A stretch of DNA of 64,000 bases from contig JALJCS010000004.1 of assembly GCA_023055355.1 (NCBI GenBank), positions 29,664,744-29,728,743 of the forward strand, written 5' to 3'. The position numbers were made by a program, and so were the translations under genes. Each line of letters starts with the position of its first letter. Position 1 is the first letter of the stretch. The notes under the pieces are model-generated. The model was not told where the DNA came from. It saw only the letters and a list, made by a program, of their open reading frames with translations, and searched no databases. The stretch comes from Agelaius tricolor (taxonomy: Eukaryota > Chordata > Aves > Passeriformes > Icteridae). This document shows, in pieces, positions 33,601 to 45,160 of the stretch.

Positions 33601-34509
33601 GGATGATTACTAATATTACCTATATTACTTCTGTTCCTCTTAATTCTAGTGTAATATCTATACTGAGAATTTATTTAAAAAGGAAAGGCAACCAGCTACT
33701 GTGGGATCAAATACACTAACATTACAATTGAAGGATTGACTATTTACCTGCACACTAACTCTACTTCTTTGAATAGAATCCCTATGTTTGCAGTGGTATT
33801 GCTACTCCAGCTACTAATTAACTAGAAAGCATCCAAGCTGACATTATTCTTTAACAGGGTAAATAACCTGATGTCCACCATGAGGGATCATACTATTTGT
33901 ACAAGTTTTTCTACCAAGTAGTTAGAAGTGCTGTGTTTTGCAGTGTTCACTGAGCAGGTATTTACCTAAGCATTAGTTAACTAAGAAAGAACTTTCACCT
34001 CTGTTTCCAAAATTAAACCTGTATATTGTGAAAGACCCATGTATCATGAGTACACATAAGAGATGATGAATTTGCTTTCAATAAGTCTTGATGCTTGGAT
34101 ATGACTGAGTGAATTTTACCTTTCAAATTTAGATCCAGGGAGGTTTCATGCTTCATTTATTTCTAGAAGGAGGGAAAAATATGTCCCCATGAATCTTACT
34201 TGAGGTGTCACTGAGGAAGAAGAAGCAGTTTGTGCAATGTGCCAATTGCTCTTTCTCTCAGAACATTCATAAAACAAAATTATATGTTCAGAGTTTTTTC
34301 TAAAGTTGGGATGAAAGGACCATCTCTGCATCCCTGTCATCCATTTTGAATTACAGACATCTCTGTCCCTAATCAGTGATCACCCAAGTCAGTATTTTGG
34401 ATTACAACTTAAATTAAGGATATTTAAAATAAAAACTGTTGATAGATGTTTTATTAATGTATCAATGATTTACTGCCTCATTTCTAGTCAGTCTGCAAAT
34501 CTTCCCCAC
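30616..34509. other. gene-free AT-rich DNA
   Basis: No gene recognised. It holds CAAA-rich low-complexity stretches near 32548-32582, 32813-32848 and 33361-33396, and a short CR1-tail-like sequence at 32683-32722. A 93-codon frame at 32393-32674 includes one of the CAAA-rich stretches and is not credible. Confidence 0.5.
32683..32722 (+). mobile_element. very short CR1 3'-tail remnant
   Basis: CCATTCCAACTTAGGATATT followed by CTATGATTAC resembles the last bases of CR1. Only about 35 bp match, so it could be chance. Confidence 0.4.
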
Positions 34510-34662
34510 TTTTTCATTATTCTGAAAATTCTGTGATTCTAGATTCTGTGATCCTAAAGGGAACAATAATCAAAACTTTTCTATTATTTTTCATTATTCT
34601 GAAAATTCTGTGATTCTAGATTCTGTGATCCTAAAGGGAACAATAATCAAAACTTTTCTATT
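34510..34662. repeat. 77-bp tandem duplication with CR1-tail-like core
   Basis: Two 76-bp copies (34510-34585 and 34587-34662) with period 77 and no mismatch found. Each holds TTCTGTGATTCTAGATTCTG, which resembles the CR1 3' repeat. It may be a duplicated short CR1 tail. Confidence 0.9.
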
Positions 34663-35460
34663 GTATAGGACTTATTTTGCTAAACCCTTCAGATAATGGG
34701 GAAAAAACCCAACAAAAAGCAAGATGGTGACAATATTTTGAGCGTTAATCCTCTCCATGCCTGTCATCAGTGGTTGGTGTACAGGAATGGGTGGTGCTGG
34801 GTGAAGAGTGAGTTAATATGCCCCAATACACTGATCTCCAAGTCTCTGTTAAGCTTCAGAAATGACAAAAAGATTTTCATTCAGTGACCAATTATCTAAG
34901 AATGGGGAAAGACAGAAACTACCCTCCTTGTCGGAGTGTTTAAAGTTCTGTCTTTGCAACACTTTGTCAGAACAAGTGCAGGCTTTCAGATAAAATATTG
35001 CTTTGAGAAATGACAACTTAGAGACTGTCTTTTATACAACTTTCTGCTCAAAAGAAAGCCACTGGCAGATTGTTAAAAAATAAGCAAATGTTACCCAGTC
35101 TTATCAATCTTATTAGTTATGCAGATATTCTTTACCTGTTAATGCTGTATATTGTCAGAGAAATCACCTCTCCAGTGGGCTGAGTTCAGATTAAATTAGG
35201 TGACATGATGAATATTATTCATACTTTTTAATTCTCTTTAATAGTGTGTGTTTCTTCCAAAGCTGCTATCATTCTGATAATTATGCCATTCATCCTTCAC
35301 TGTATATGTTTTGGACTGAAAAGAAACATGAGGATGCTTAAGGAACCTGTGTCCTCTGCAAAAATCAGCTGCATACAGGTTTTCATACACTTTCTTGTAT
35401 TTACTGTTATTGGGAAACTTGAGCAGCATTTTTTGGATATTTGAAGTACCACAGTAGAAG
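34663..35460. other. gene-free AT-rich DNA
   Basis: Nothing recognised. Overlapping 63- and 66-codon frames on opposite strands at 35238-35444 have no domain. Confidence 0.5.
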
Positions 35461-35576
35461 TGCCTTGCTTTGAAACAATTGGAAGGAGAACACTCTGGAA
35501 TGCTTTGCCTCCCTCTCTGAGTTCAACAGTTCCTTTCCACTACTAAGGAATGAATACAAGCAAATTTAAGTGAAAA

Positions 35577-35628
35577 AATAACAGTTTACTAACAAGTGGA
35601 AGAATAACAGTTTATTAACAAGAGTCAA
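35577..35628. repeat. 26-bp imperfect tandem duplication at the LTR poly(A) region
   Basis: AATAACAGTTTACTAACAAG at 35577 recurs as AATAACAGTTTATTAACAAG at 35603, period 26, with few changes. It lies at the polyadenylation signal of the outer LTR-like element. Confidence 0.85.
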
Positions 35629-35661
35629 GAATCAGCAAATAATCACCAGATACAAAACTGC

Positions 35662-36060
35662 TGTGACAGTGTTCACAGGGGTTTTCAGGATGAGGGAAGG
35701 GATGTAGATCTGACTCCATATTTCAGAAGGCTTGATTTATTAATTTATGATATATATATATATTACATTATAACTATACTAAAAGAATAGAAGGAAAAGT
35801 TTCATTTCAGAAGGCCAGCTAAGCTAAGAATAGAATGGAAAGGAATGAAAACAAAGGTCTGTGGCTTGGACAGAGCAAGAGCCAGCTCTGCCGTGAGTGG
35901 TCACTAATTCCAAACATCCTCACGAGACCAATCACGGATCCACCTGTTGCATTCCACAGCAGCAGACAACCATTGTTTACATTTTGTTTCTCAGGCCTCT
36001 TAGCTTCTCAGAAGGGAAAAAATCCTAAGAAAGGATTTTCACAAAAAGATGTCTATGACA
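35662..36060 (-). mobile_element. solo ERV LTR (family A), minus strand
   Basis: Plus-strand ends TGTGACAGTG and TCTATGACA, flanked by perfect 6-bp copies of AACTGC (35656-35661 and 36061-36066). AATAAA on the minus strand (complement 35736-35741) sets orientation. Length is 399 bp. Same family as 26785-27180, inverted. It includes a short TA repeat at about 35749-35762. It is inserted within an older LTR-like element. No internal region is left. A 107-codon plus frame (35835-36158) crosses its edge and is not a gene. Confidence 0.9.
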
Positions 36061-36470
36061 AACTGCTAATTTTCATAGAGTCCCTAGAACAAAGGGAGAT
36101 CCAAAACACCAGGGGTGCCCCACGAACACAGTATTCTGCAGCTGAGCATGTGGTTTGAAGGACGGAGGAAAGATGGTGTCTATCATCCCCCACTGCCCAC
36201 TCAGCTCATCTCCCCAACACTGGCTGGCATTCTCCAGATCCAGGGGTTAGTGTTCACAGAGGGACTTTCTCATGGCAGGAGACAGCAGAAGCAGTCAAGG
36301 CAAGGGCAAGAATGCTGCACTGGAGTGACTTGTGGTCTTCTCTCCTCAGCTGGGTGCCTTGGCAAGCTGGACTGGCTTGATGGAGAGGGGCCACTTGCTC
36401 TCTGCCCAGGAGACAGGCAGGAACCTGTGGAATTCGCCCCCTGGCAGATCAAAACCACTGAATACAATCT

Positions 36471-36490
36471 CAAAGGGGATTTCCCCTTTG
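36471..36490. repeat. short inverted repeat
   Basis: CAAAGGGGA (36471-36479) pairs with 36482-36490, loop 2. A further CAAAGGGGA copy lies at about 36504. Confidence 0.8.
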
Positions 36491-37750
36491 ATTCCCCTTT
36501 CTCAAAGGGGAAAACAGAACAAAACAAAACAAAAAACCAGAAGAGAACTCAAAAATGAAAAAGCCTCTGCCTAAGGCAAAATACCAAGAAGACAGCAAGA
36601 CAGAAATCATGAAGCAAAAGGGCAGGAGCTGCCTGCTGGAGGAGACTTAAAAATCACCTCAGGAGACTTGAAAAGCACCTGTGGTGCCAGCCCACCCCAA
36701 CCTCCCAACTGCAGTGCTTTAAAGAGACAGTAAGTATTTGGGGCACAGGTAGATATGGAATACAGTAACATTTTGGGTTATTCATGACAGAGTTTCAAAG
36801 TTGTGTAGCTGGAGTGTCAGAGAAACAGAGATCAGCATTAGGCATGATTCATTACTGTCCTATTTATGGGAAATGGCTTTTCTTTAGGAAATCAGCTCTA
36901 ATCAGTGTCATCAGAAGTCATGTAGATTAACACAGGCCTTACACGCTGTCAGTTCAACAATCAACAGCCATCAAAAATGCCTAGCTTCCACTTTTAGTGC
37001 TGTCAGTAGTCATCCTCACCTGCTACTGCTTTGACATCAGGGACAAGTGAAGTTTTTACCTGCTGTGCTCTCTTAACACAAGTCAAGGCTGGCATGTGTT
37101 AGATGAACATTCATATTCACCCAAGAATTAGGCAGACTTCTAGGATAGACTTCAGTTGATGTATTTATTTCCTTACATATGTATGCTCCCTGAAAACTTG
37201 AGTGGGTCAGCTGTACAGCATTGTTTGGGCTGCAGATTCACTGATCCTCTCCAGCTTGTCCTAGAATTTCAATAGTCCTATTGAGTCTATCCATATTAGA
37301 GTATCCTGGATACAAGTTCTGTAATTGGAGGAAAACTGGGCAAGAATGCAACAGGTCTTGTGATGGCAGTGTGTAGATGTATTCCTTTCATCAGATGAAC
37401 AGCAGCATTTTCACCAACTTAAAGTTTCAGGCAGAACTTACCAAGGCGGGGAGGGCAAGACTGACACATAACTGTGACACTCGTGTTCAAGACAATGTCC
37501 CTGTCAAAAGAAAATGAACACAACATCTTTGCACAAAGAAGGTAAAATGGTGAAAAAACATCAGAGGTGACATTGTATTCCAAGAGCATTCAGAAGGATA
37601 GAGTTTAGAAAGCAAACTGGGAGTATTTGTGAAGCCTATTCATCAATTCATTGTTGTCTGAGATTTTTTTACTCTCTCCTCTCTTTTAGCATTTACCTGC
37701 TTTTTCTTGACTCACTAGAGCACATCCTACTGTCTCCCACCCACATATCA

Positions 37751-37782
37751 GCTGTGGCAACTGAATAGAAAGTTGCCACAGC
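37751..37782. repeat. 12-bp perfect hairpin
   Basis: Arm GCTGTGGCAACT at 37751-37762 and its exact complement at 37771-37782, loop of 8 bases. Confidence 0.9.
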
Positions 37783-40700
37783 ATGGAGCCCTGTGTCTGC
37801 CTGTAGCAGTGGAAAGGAGCACTTAGGGTATCATTTGAGGCACCAGCACACCATCCTGCATTGAAAAAAGATTTTTTCTTTCACAAAAACATCAAGGGAA
37901 TAACAAGCTTCAGTCCTCCCAGACACCACATCTTCAAATGACTGTAGGAAATAGCTTCTGAAAAGGTTCACAAAAGAGTTGTTTTTGATTACTACCTTCA
38001 CTTTACTTTTCACTACAGTCATGACATACAGTTGTGATAGGAAGTATCAATGACCTGCCCTACAGGCAGGAAGAACATTTCTCCTCCAGTGCTACTAGTT
38101 ATTACTGCTGGAGGATAACCAGCTGCTGTACAGGCAGTATTTCTGGCATCCAAGGACAGCAAGGATGTCAAACAAGAAGGCTAGCCTGCCAGTATTTTAT
38201 TAAGGAACGTTAATTTGGCTTTTTTTTCTCCCCACAAGAATCCTTGTTAATAAGACTTTAACACACTGCTACAAATTTGTTTTCAGCTGACCCTGCAAAG
38301 CTGTACTAGCAATCCTTTATAATATGAGCTTCTGCACATTCCCCATGGGCTTTCACCTAACAAGAAAGGCAGGGGCCTCATAGAGTTTGGAATACTGCTT
38401 ATAGCTTTTGTGTGACCTCTGGGTCACTGGTTGAAATTTGAAGAGATGGCCAAACTTCACAAGTGGTTGTTAGCTTATCCGCTTACTGCAGTTCCAGTAG
38501 AAAAAAGAAAAAAATATCATTACTCTTCCCAAGCAACAGCATCATTTTTATAACGTAACTTGTCAGTATGAAGTGCTTTCCACTTTTGGAATCTGGAATA
38601 TATTCTAATTAATTATGCCTCCCAAAAGCAGGTTAAGAAGAAACTAGATCACACCACTGATCTTTTTTCCCTTGGAGGCATTACTTTCCTCTATCAAGCC
38701 CATGAAAATACAACTGCATCAAGGGAAGTCTAATCTATCAAAACATCTTACCCAGTAACTTGTTAGTTATGGCTTTGTTCATACTACATTAGGCTTGAAA
38801 TATTCACTCCACAGCTATTGTATCTGGTGCAGTGCTTCAATGCAAAATGAAGGAAGGACAGTACAGAAAGATGTCCCTCATCACAAAATAGTTCGTTCCT
38901 TAATTATAGTAGTAATTACATTAGCCAGTGACAGCTTTTTCTTCTGTGAAGTAAACTGTTTTGTATGATTTTCAAATTGTTTGTGGTTTTTTGGTATAGT
39001 CTTCAATGATAGCTATTTTTAAATCCAACATTTCTGATATCCAATAATTTTGGATGCTTACAACAACTCTACTCAAAGTGGATAAGCAGGGACAGGTATC
39101 ATGTGAGAAACTGTCAGGGTTTAGGGGTAAAGTGCACTTGTTTTGCATTCTTTGTCTCTAAGTCAAATAAACTGTTTTTTCTTAATGTCTGTGCAGATAT
39201 GCAATAGAAATTTGATCTTGAGAATTTTATTTAAATTTTGGATCTGTTGGAGGGAATGTAGGAAAAATAATATCCAGCTTATTCTAACTATTCACAAAAA
39301 TACTGGATGTAGATGGGAAACAAAGTAAAACATCATAAAACATAGAAAGAACTTATTGCTTATCATGAATAAATATATTTATTTGTAATTTGAGAAATGA
39401 AAGCAGAAGGTACACCTTTTATGATAAACATTTTGGCATAATGTATTCCTACTTTGGCTGTTTATTCTTGGTTTACAACATTTCTGAAATAGAGGATGTG
39501 CTGTATACATGGATCCACCCTAAAATGATAAAAGATCCCACCTAAAAGAATACAAACACTCATTAGTGATTCTATTTTAATTTAATCTAATTTTAGTTTA
39601 ATTTAATTGTAAACTGAAAATATATTGTTTTCCTATATCACCAGGACTCAATGAAGAGAGGAAATAGGTGAATATGAAACTGCATGCTTGTTGACTGATT
39701 AGCATTTTAAAATAATCAGCATACCTCTGCAATGATCAAGTTTTCCATATGCTAGACTGTTTATGTACCTAATGATTTTTATATTATTGTGTGTGGCAGC
39801 AGAGGAGATGAGTCTTGAAAAAGATCTTTAGGCAGTAAGAAAGTAAGCCTTACTAAAGGATTATCAAAACTGGTCAAACTCAAAGAAAAAGAAAAGAGGC
39901 TTTGGGAACACATACACTAAATTTATCACAGAGAACAGGAATAGATCCAATTTACTAAAATACCAACCAACCACCAAAAAAACTCCAAACACATGTAACC
40001 AAAAAAACCACACACAACATTCCAAAACCCCCAAAATAAAGTATTCAACTATAACCAAATCTGGAGTAACCTCCAGAGTTAAAAAAACAGAATAACCAGG
40101 TGTCCTTCCAGGCTCAGTACTGATTTGAGGGAAGGGGCATGGAGGGGAGGAATTAGTTTTGTATAAAATAACACAGGAGGCCTCTGGAAGAATGAATGAA
40201 ATTATACACAGTCTATAACTGGTTCAGGAGGGTGCTATTTTGCTTTTGATTTTGGTGTGGCCTTTTCTGTGGGATTTTTTTTTCACTTACTTGAAGGCAT
40301 AATCTGAGAGGCAGCACAAAGCAAAATCTTCAACTAAATCAAAATAGCTACCTTACAGTGATTACTATGTTGCAAGAAGTCTGACCTTTTATGAAACCAG
40401 CACTATCTCTGCATGCACAGATAAATTAGGGCATCTGCTAGGAGAGTTATCTCTCTCAAATTTTCACAAATGATGCTATGCAGAATTTCATTTTTCCCTG
40501 TCCTTGTAAAACCACTGACAAAGGATATCAATATCTTGTAGGACATTCACAACTTTCTGAGTACCTCTGCCCTCCTAGCTCCTCTACAGTGTCAAGATTA
40601 TTTACCATTCCTTAGTCTCTCTTAAAGCATGCCAAAAAACAAAGTAGAAAATTGTGCTTTACTGTTCATCAGGTTTTAGTGTTGTACTGGGGTTTCAAGG

Positions 40701-41888
40701 ATAAATAAATTATATAGTTACTCCCTGTCACATGGAAGCTGAGGTGCCATTGAACTAATGGGCATCTTCAGAAAATGACTGTCAATTAAATATGTTATTT
40801 TAGACAGTAATAGAAGTAATTATCTTTTGTGCCTAGAGAGAAAGAATTAGCACTGAGAGGCCATGATGGGTCCATAGAATCAGTCAATAAAGGAAATATT
40901 TTACAGTTACTTGACCTGATTACAAAAGATGATATTTGAGCAAATGTTGTGTGGCAGGATCTAGCACAAATTGAGCCAACAGCATCAACAGGTTTAATGT
41001 CTTTGAGAACAAAAAGGATGCTTGGCAACTATAATTAAATTAATGGGATTTCGGGGAATAGCATGAACAGCTACTATAAGACCAGTTTTTCAGTATAACA
41101 AAGGAAGCTATCATTTATAAAACAACTTGACTTAGGACATGTTACAGTGTCCTTAAAAATAGCCTTGAAAGGTAAGATTAAGCAAGAATTTGGATATAAG
41201 GAGTTTGATACTCATTGGCCATCCTTATCTCTAAGAACCTCATCTGAATCAGAGCCAGCACACAGACCATCCATCTATTCCAGGCGCAGAAATTCAGTAT
41301 GTGCTTTAATTAACATTCAGGTTGATATAAGCATAAACAATTAAGTAAGCAAGAGACAAGTATACTTGTAAGCAAGATCAATAAGTATGCTTACTGCCAC
41401 TAATCTCTTGGTGAGTGTTTGTGGAAGATACAATAGTTGTTTAATTCCTTACTGAATAAAATAATTAGGGAGTCTGAAAAGCATGGCCATGCCACCAGTT
41501 TAACCACAAAAATATTTGCCCCACCATACAGGATAACTAGTCCTTCATTTTGCCAGTTTTATAATCTGACTTCCTCAATTTGGTAGATGTAAACTTGTAG
41601 ATGTAGATGTAAACTTTGGTAGATGTAGACTTGTAATAGGGAAAGAAAGGGGAAAACAAAATGACAAAGTATGACTGCAGTTTCTGAGCGGTGTCAAAGC
41701 AGAAGGAGAAAAGGCATATCAGCAGAATGGGCCCTCTTCGGGAAATACAGCCTGAGAATCATGTATTTCAGGATCAAGAAAAGTAGCCATGCCAGTAGGA
41801 AGAGAGATCATGTAACTCTGATGGTGATGAAAGTCAAAAAATGCATGTTTCTTTCTCTTTCATGTTTTCACTTTATCTTACTCAGTTT

Positions 41889-41918
41889 TGTAGTTTGGTT
41901 TGGTTTGGTTTAGTTTGG
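41889..41918 (+). repeat. GGTTT microsatellite
   Basis: Four to five imperfect GGTTT units. Confidence 0.85.
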
Positions 41919-42599
41919 GGTGCGATTGGAAGGGTTTTTTGGATGGTTTTGTTTGTTTTCAAATTTAAGTTTCATGAATTTGCTGTTATGGGTGCATTAT
42001 ACCTGGAGTCAACTGCAAGAGCTCATTTAAGAGTTGGTATAATCAATCAGAAGTGACAGAGCAGTGAGACCCAGCAAACTCAGCCTTCTTGCAGCCTTTT
42101 GATAAATAAGAAAGGTGATCCCAATCCTATGAAAATGGAGGGAGTTTGTCATATGTAGAAATCCATGTACTAAAAATAAAACTGCAAGGTCTTCTGTGTA
42201 GAAAGGGCTCCCTTTCGAGCTAGTAGTAAGAGTTCCTGGCTTGATTGTGGTGCTACACAAGCACCGTAGTAAGATTTTATGGAAGTTTTTCCTGTTGACC
42301 TGCAAAGGGGGAAGAGTGGGTATCTGTGTATGTCAGAGTCCTATAAAGAGAAGTTCAGGAGCACCCTTTGGATACCTTCTCACCTTTGGGGTAAATGAGC
42401 AGAAAGTTTTGAGATTGGGGGAAAGGGAAAGGCATGGGAAGGTCAGAATAGGCTACAAGTGATGTTTGAAGCATCAAAACTTTTTGGTCAAAGACTATTT
42501 TATTTCTTCCCTCCCAATGTTGGTAACAGAGGCAGTCAATAAACACAGAAGTTTGTGAAACCCTTAACTGATCCTGCTTCAAGATGTTCTAAATAAACT

Positions 42600-43439
42600 G
42601 GGAAAGTTGTTAAAGACTCTTGAGGCTTTTCTGGGAATTATTTGAGTAACTTCAGAGCAGATGCTGCTTCCAAAAGATGTGAAAAGTACTGGAGACTTTT
42701 ACTTTTAACAAGCTTTTCTTCCATATGCACACCAATGGCAAACCCATAGTGTATCAAAAATAACTGGAGAGCTCTGATGGTGGCATTTAGGGAAATGAGG
42801 GCCCAAGCAACATCTTCCTCAGTCCTTCTGCTGATGGGAAAGAGTCTAAGGACGGTGTAACAACTAACGACTGTATCAACAATTGTTTGCAGAGCTGGTG
42901 TCAGCAACAAGACTTTGGTTTCTATGACCATGGGTATTTCTTCAAGGGTCAGTATCCACTTGGAAGAGATGGGGTACACTTCACTAAGCAGGACAAAGGC
43001 ATTCCTGTGTGGAAAGGCTGAGAGAATTGGGATGGTTTAGCACAAATTAGAGAAGGCTTTGGGGTGGCCTAATTGCCAGTAGCTGAAGGAAATCCTGCCA
43101 GTACCTAAAGGAAACCTACAAGAAAGAAGAGAAGGAGACTTTTTACAAGAGCATGTCGTAGTAAAACCCTAGTAAAAGGACAGGGGGAAATGGTTTCAAA
43201 CTGAAAGAGGATGGGGTTACATTAAATAGTAAGAAAAAAAACTCTTTACTGTGAGGGTGGTGAGGATCTGGATCAGTTTTTCTGAAGAAGTTCTGGATGC
43301 CCCATCCCTGAAAGTGTTTAAAGACAGATTGGCTGGAGCACTGAGCAGACTGGTTTAGTGAAATGCATCCTTGTCCATGGAAAGAGGGCTGGAATTAGAT
43401 CTCTTTAAGGTCCTTTCCAATCCAAGCTATTCTGTGATT
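42600..43439 (+). mobile_element. CR1 LINE with internal deletion: ORF1 end joined to 3' region
   Basis: The left half (to about 42995) translates in one frame to the end of a CR1 ORF1 esterase domain: FGFYDHG-like residues near 42915-42935, then DGVHFTK at 42968-42988, the Asp-x-x-His block that carries the catalytic acid and base in SGNH esterases. From about 43005 the sequence switches to the CR1 3' region (AGGCTGAGAGAATTGGGATG, then blocks to TCCAAGCTATTCTGTGATTG near 43439). The roughly 2.5 kb of ORF2 that should lie between is missing. The ORF1 part has stops upstream. The deletion could predate insertion or be a later loss; the join is near 43005. Confidence 0.75.
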
Positions 43440-45070
43440 GTGCCTGGGGAGACAGATAATAAGCTACATGAGAACTTGTAAGTAAGGCTTAAAGAGCAGA
43501 TCAGTAAGGGTGACATAATGGATGTTGGTCATCTGATCAGGAAGAACAAGTAGATAAGTCTAGAAATGACTTCAAATTCATAGGCCATGCTTCCCATGAG
43601 TAAATTCAACTACCCTGATACCATCTGGAGAAACACCACAGCAAAAAAAAAGCATTCCATGACATCCCTGAAGGATCACAGGTCTGAAAGATTCCTTGGT
43701 CTACTGGAGTCCCTTTTCTGTATTATTTTAAATTTAAACTACTTAAATATATGTTATTTCCTTGCGCTTATAAAGATCCTTCTCTTTGAGGTGACAGAAA
43801 ACAAATGTCTTTCTGCAAACTTTTTAACAACTCTGCAGTTGGTATTTTTCCATAGAAATCTCCTCACTATCATTTGCTCTAGTCCTTGTAATGTTTTGTG
43901 TAACAAAGTCCTATATCTCCTGGAAGGGAAAACTGCAGTTTTCCAAGTATTAGCAAGGAACAAAAACTTTTCAATTATTAACAAACCTATGACATGGAAC
44001 TTGATGGTTTGAGGTTAATAGTAATTCTTTCTATGAGAATGGAAGCCATTTTATTGACTTAAACCGGTGTTAGTTCAGGTCTATGGCCCATCCACTTCCA
44101 TTGGTCCTTCAAATACTGTATTTTCTAATACTGTGTGGGGTTTTCAAAGGCTTTTGAAGCATGTTTTGACAATCAAATGTTGCCTTTATTTATCCTTAAG
44201 TTTTCAGAGGACTACATTTTGTAATCATGATTATTTCTGGGTCACAGAGTCAAAACAACTTTAACACTGGTAAATCAACCTCTCTCTTCAATTCAGCATA
44301 ATAATTGAAGCTTTATCTCTTAATGTAAAAAGTTAGACAGGTGTCATCCGTAAGTTCATACAGTGGTGATTATGAACAACATCATCAGGAAAAAAGGGTA
44401 ATAGAGGACATGAGGGACATTTTTCCTTATTTATTTCTTTATATATATGAGATACAAATCAGTTGGTTCTGTATAACTAAGAAAAATCTGCATGTTTCTT
44501 TGACCTAGTAAATTCCCTTCCAAAGAGCCAAATCTAAGATTTTCAGCAGACCTGATCTGATACTGAACTTATTTTTGGTCATATGAACAGCAAACACAAG
44601 GTTCTACTCTGATGCCTTGGACATAAAAACAATGTTTAAATGTCTTTTCCTGTTTTAATTTTTGAAAGATTAATGTGTCTTGCCAATTCAGGCTATGACT
44701 TGAGGTTGGAAGGCATGGTGGCATGGAAGCCAACAGGAAAAGTCTGGAATTTCATCAGACCCCTTATCAATAATATGTGTTGGAAAGCAATTTACTCTGG
44801 CTGTGGATTGTCATTTCTTGCCTGGGTAGGTTTGAATCTACATCTATTTAAAGTCCCACTAGACAGCAGCTGGAACTATCTGGTACCTCTCCTATTTTGC
44901 GGGGTTTTTTTTGTCTTGTTCTTCACTATAGAAGAGTTTATTTGTCTTTCTGAAGTGTCTTGAAGTTAGTGTCAGTAATATAAACTACTGAAGAAAAGAG
45001 AGCTTGAGCAAAATTTCGAATAGGTATTCCTTTTACTAAAGTTGGAATTCGAGCACCAGAAGTAGCAAAG
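43440..45070. other. gene-free AT-rich DNA
   Basis: No feature recognised. Frames of 141 codons (43587-44012) and 107 codons (44640-44963) are the longest and have no domain; the second ends in a Phe-rich stretch typical of chance AT-rich frames. Confidence 0.5.
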
Positions 45071-45160
45071 ATGAGATAGATATCAGTACCAGATATCCAG
45101 TGGAGATCTTATATTTCTCCACTGGATATCTGGTACTGATATCTATCTCATATAAGATCT
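45071..45160. repeat. 36-bp perfect hairpin with re-copied loop
   Basis: Left arm 45071-45106 (starts ATGAGATAGATATCAG) and exact reverse complement at 45116-45151, loop of 9 bases. In addition AGATCTTATAT at 45104-45114, spanning the arm-loop junction, appears reverse-complemented at 45150-45160. It is the longest perfect hairpin I found. Confidence 0.97.

Larger units (their letters stand above)
35461..36740 (-). mobile_element. probable older ERV LTR-like element interrupted by the 35662 LTR
   Basis: Sequence on both sides of the inserted LTR looks retroviral on the minus strand: an AATAAA signal (complement 35611-35616) next to AACTGTTATT, and to the right a GC-richer U3-like block to about 36740. 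The inner LTR's perfect target duplication AACTGC shows that its flanks were once adjacent. No TG…CA ends or target duplication were found for the outer element, so its limits are estimates. Frames of up to 147 codons (36115-36558) have no domain and are not called. It could instead be some other repeat. Confidence 0.45.
36741..42599. other. gene-free DNA
   Basis: No gene or transposon recognised over 5.9 kb. Small features: a 12-bp perfect hairpin at 37751-37782, an interrupted GATGTAAACTTG-type repeat at about 41583-41635, and a GGTTT repeat at 41889-41918. AATAAA followed by T-rich sequence at 42539 has no linked gene. Frames of 61-92 codons have no domain. Confidence 0.45.

Noticed and set aside
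34510..34662. Confident CR1 insertion
   Set aside because: Only the tail-like motif matches; no preceding CR1 sequence, so it is kept as a tandem duplication.
36115..36558. 147-codon plus-strand frame
   Set aside because: Falls in an LTR-like repeat and ends in a CAAAA-rich run; no domain.
42539..42545. AATAAA as the 3' end of a host gene
   Set aside because: No upstream coding sequence or other 3'-end context; AATAAA is frequent in AT-rich DNA.
43587..44012. 141-codon plus-strand frame
   Set aside because: No domain; AT-rich codons (Leu, Phe, Lys, Asn); no splice or promoter context.
44640..44963. 107-codon frame with hydrophobic stretches resembling membrane segments
   Set aside because: Hydrophobicity is a by-product of T-rich sequence; no family resemblance.
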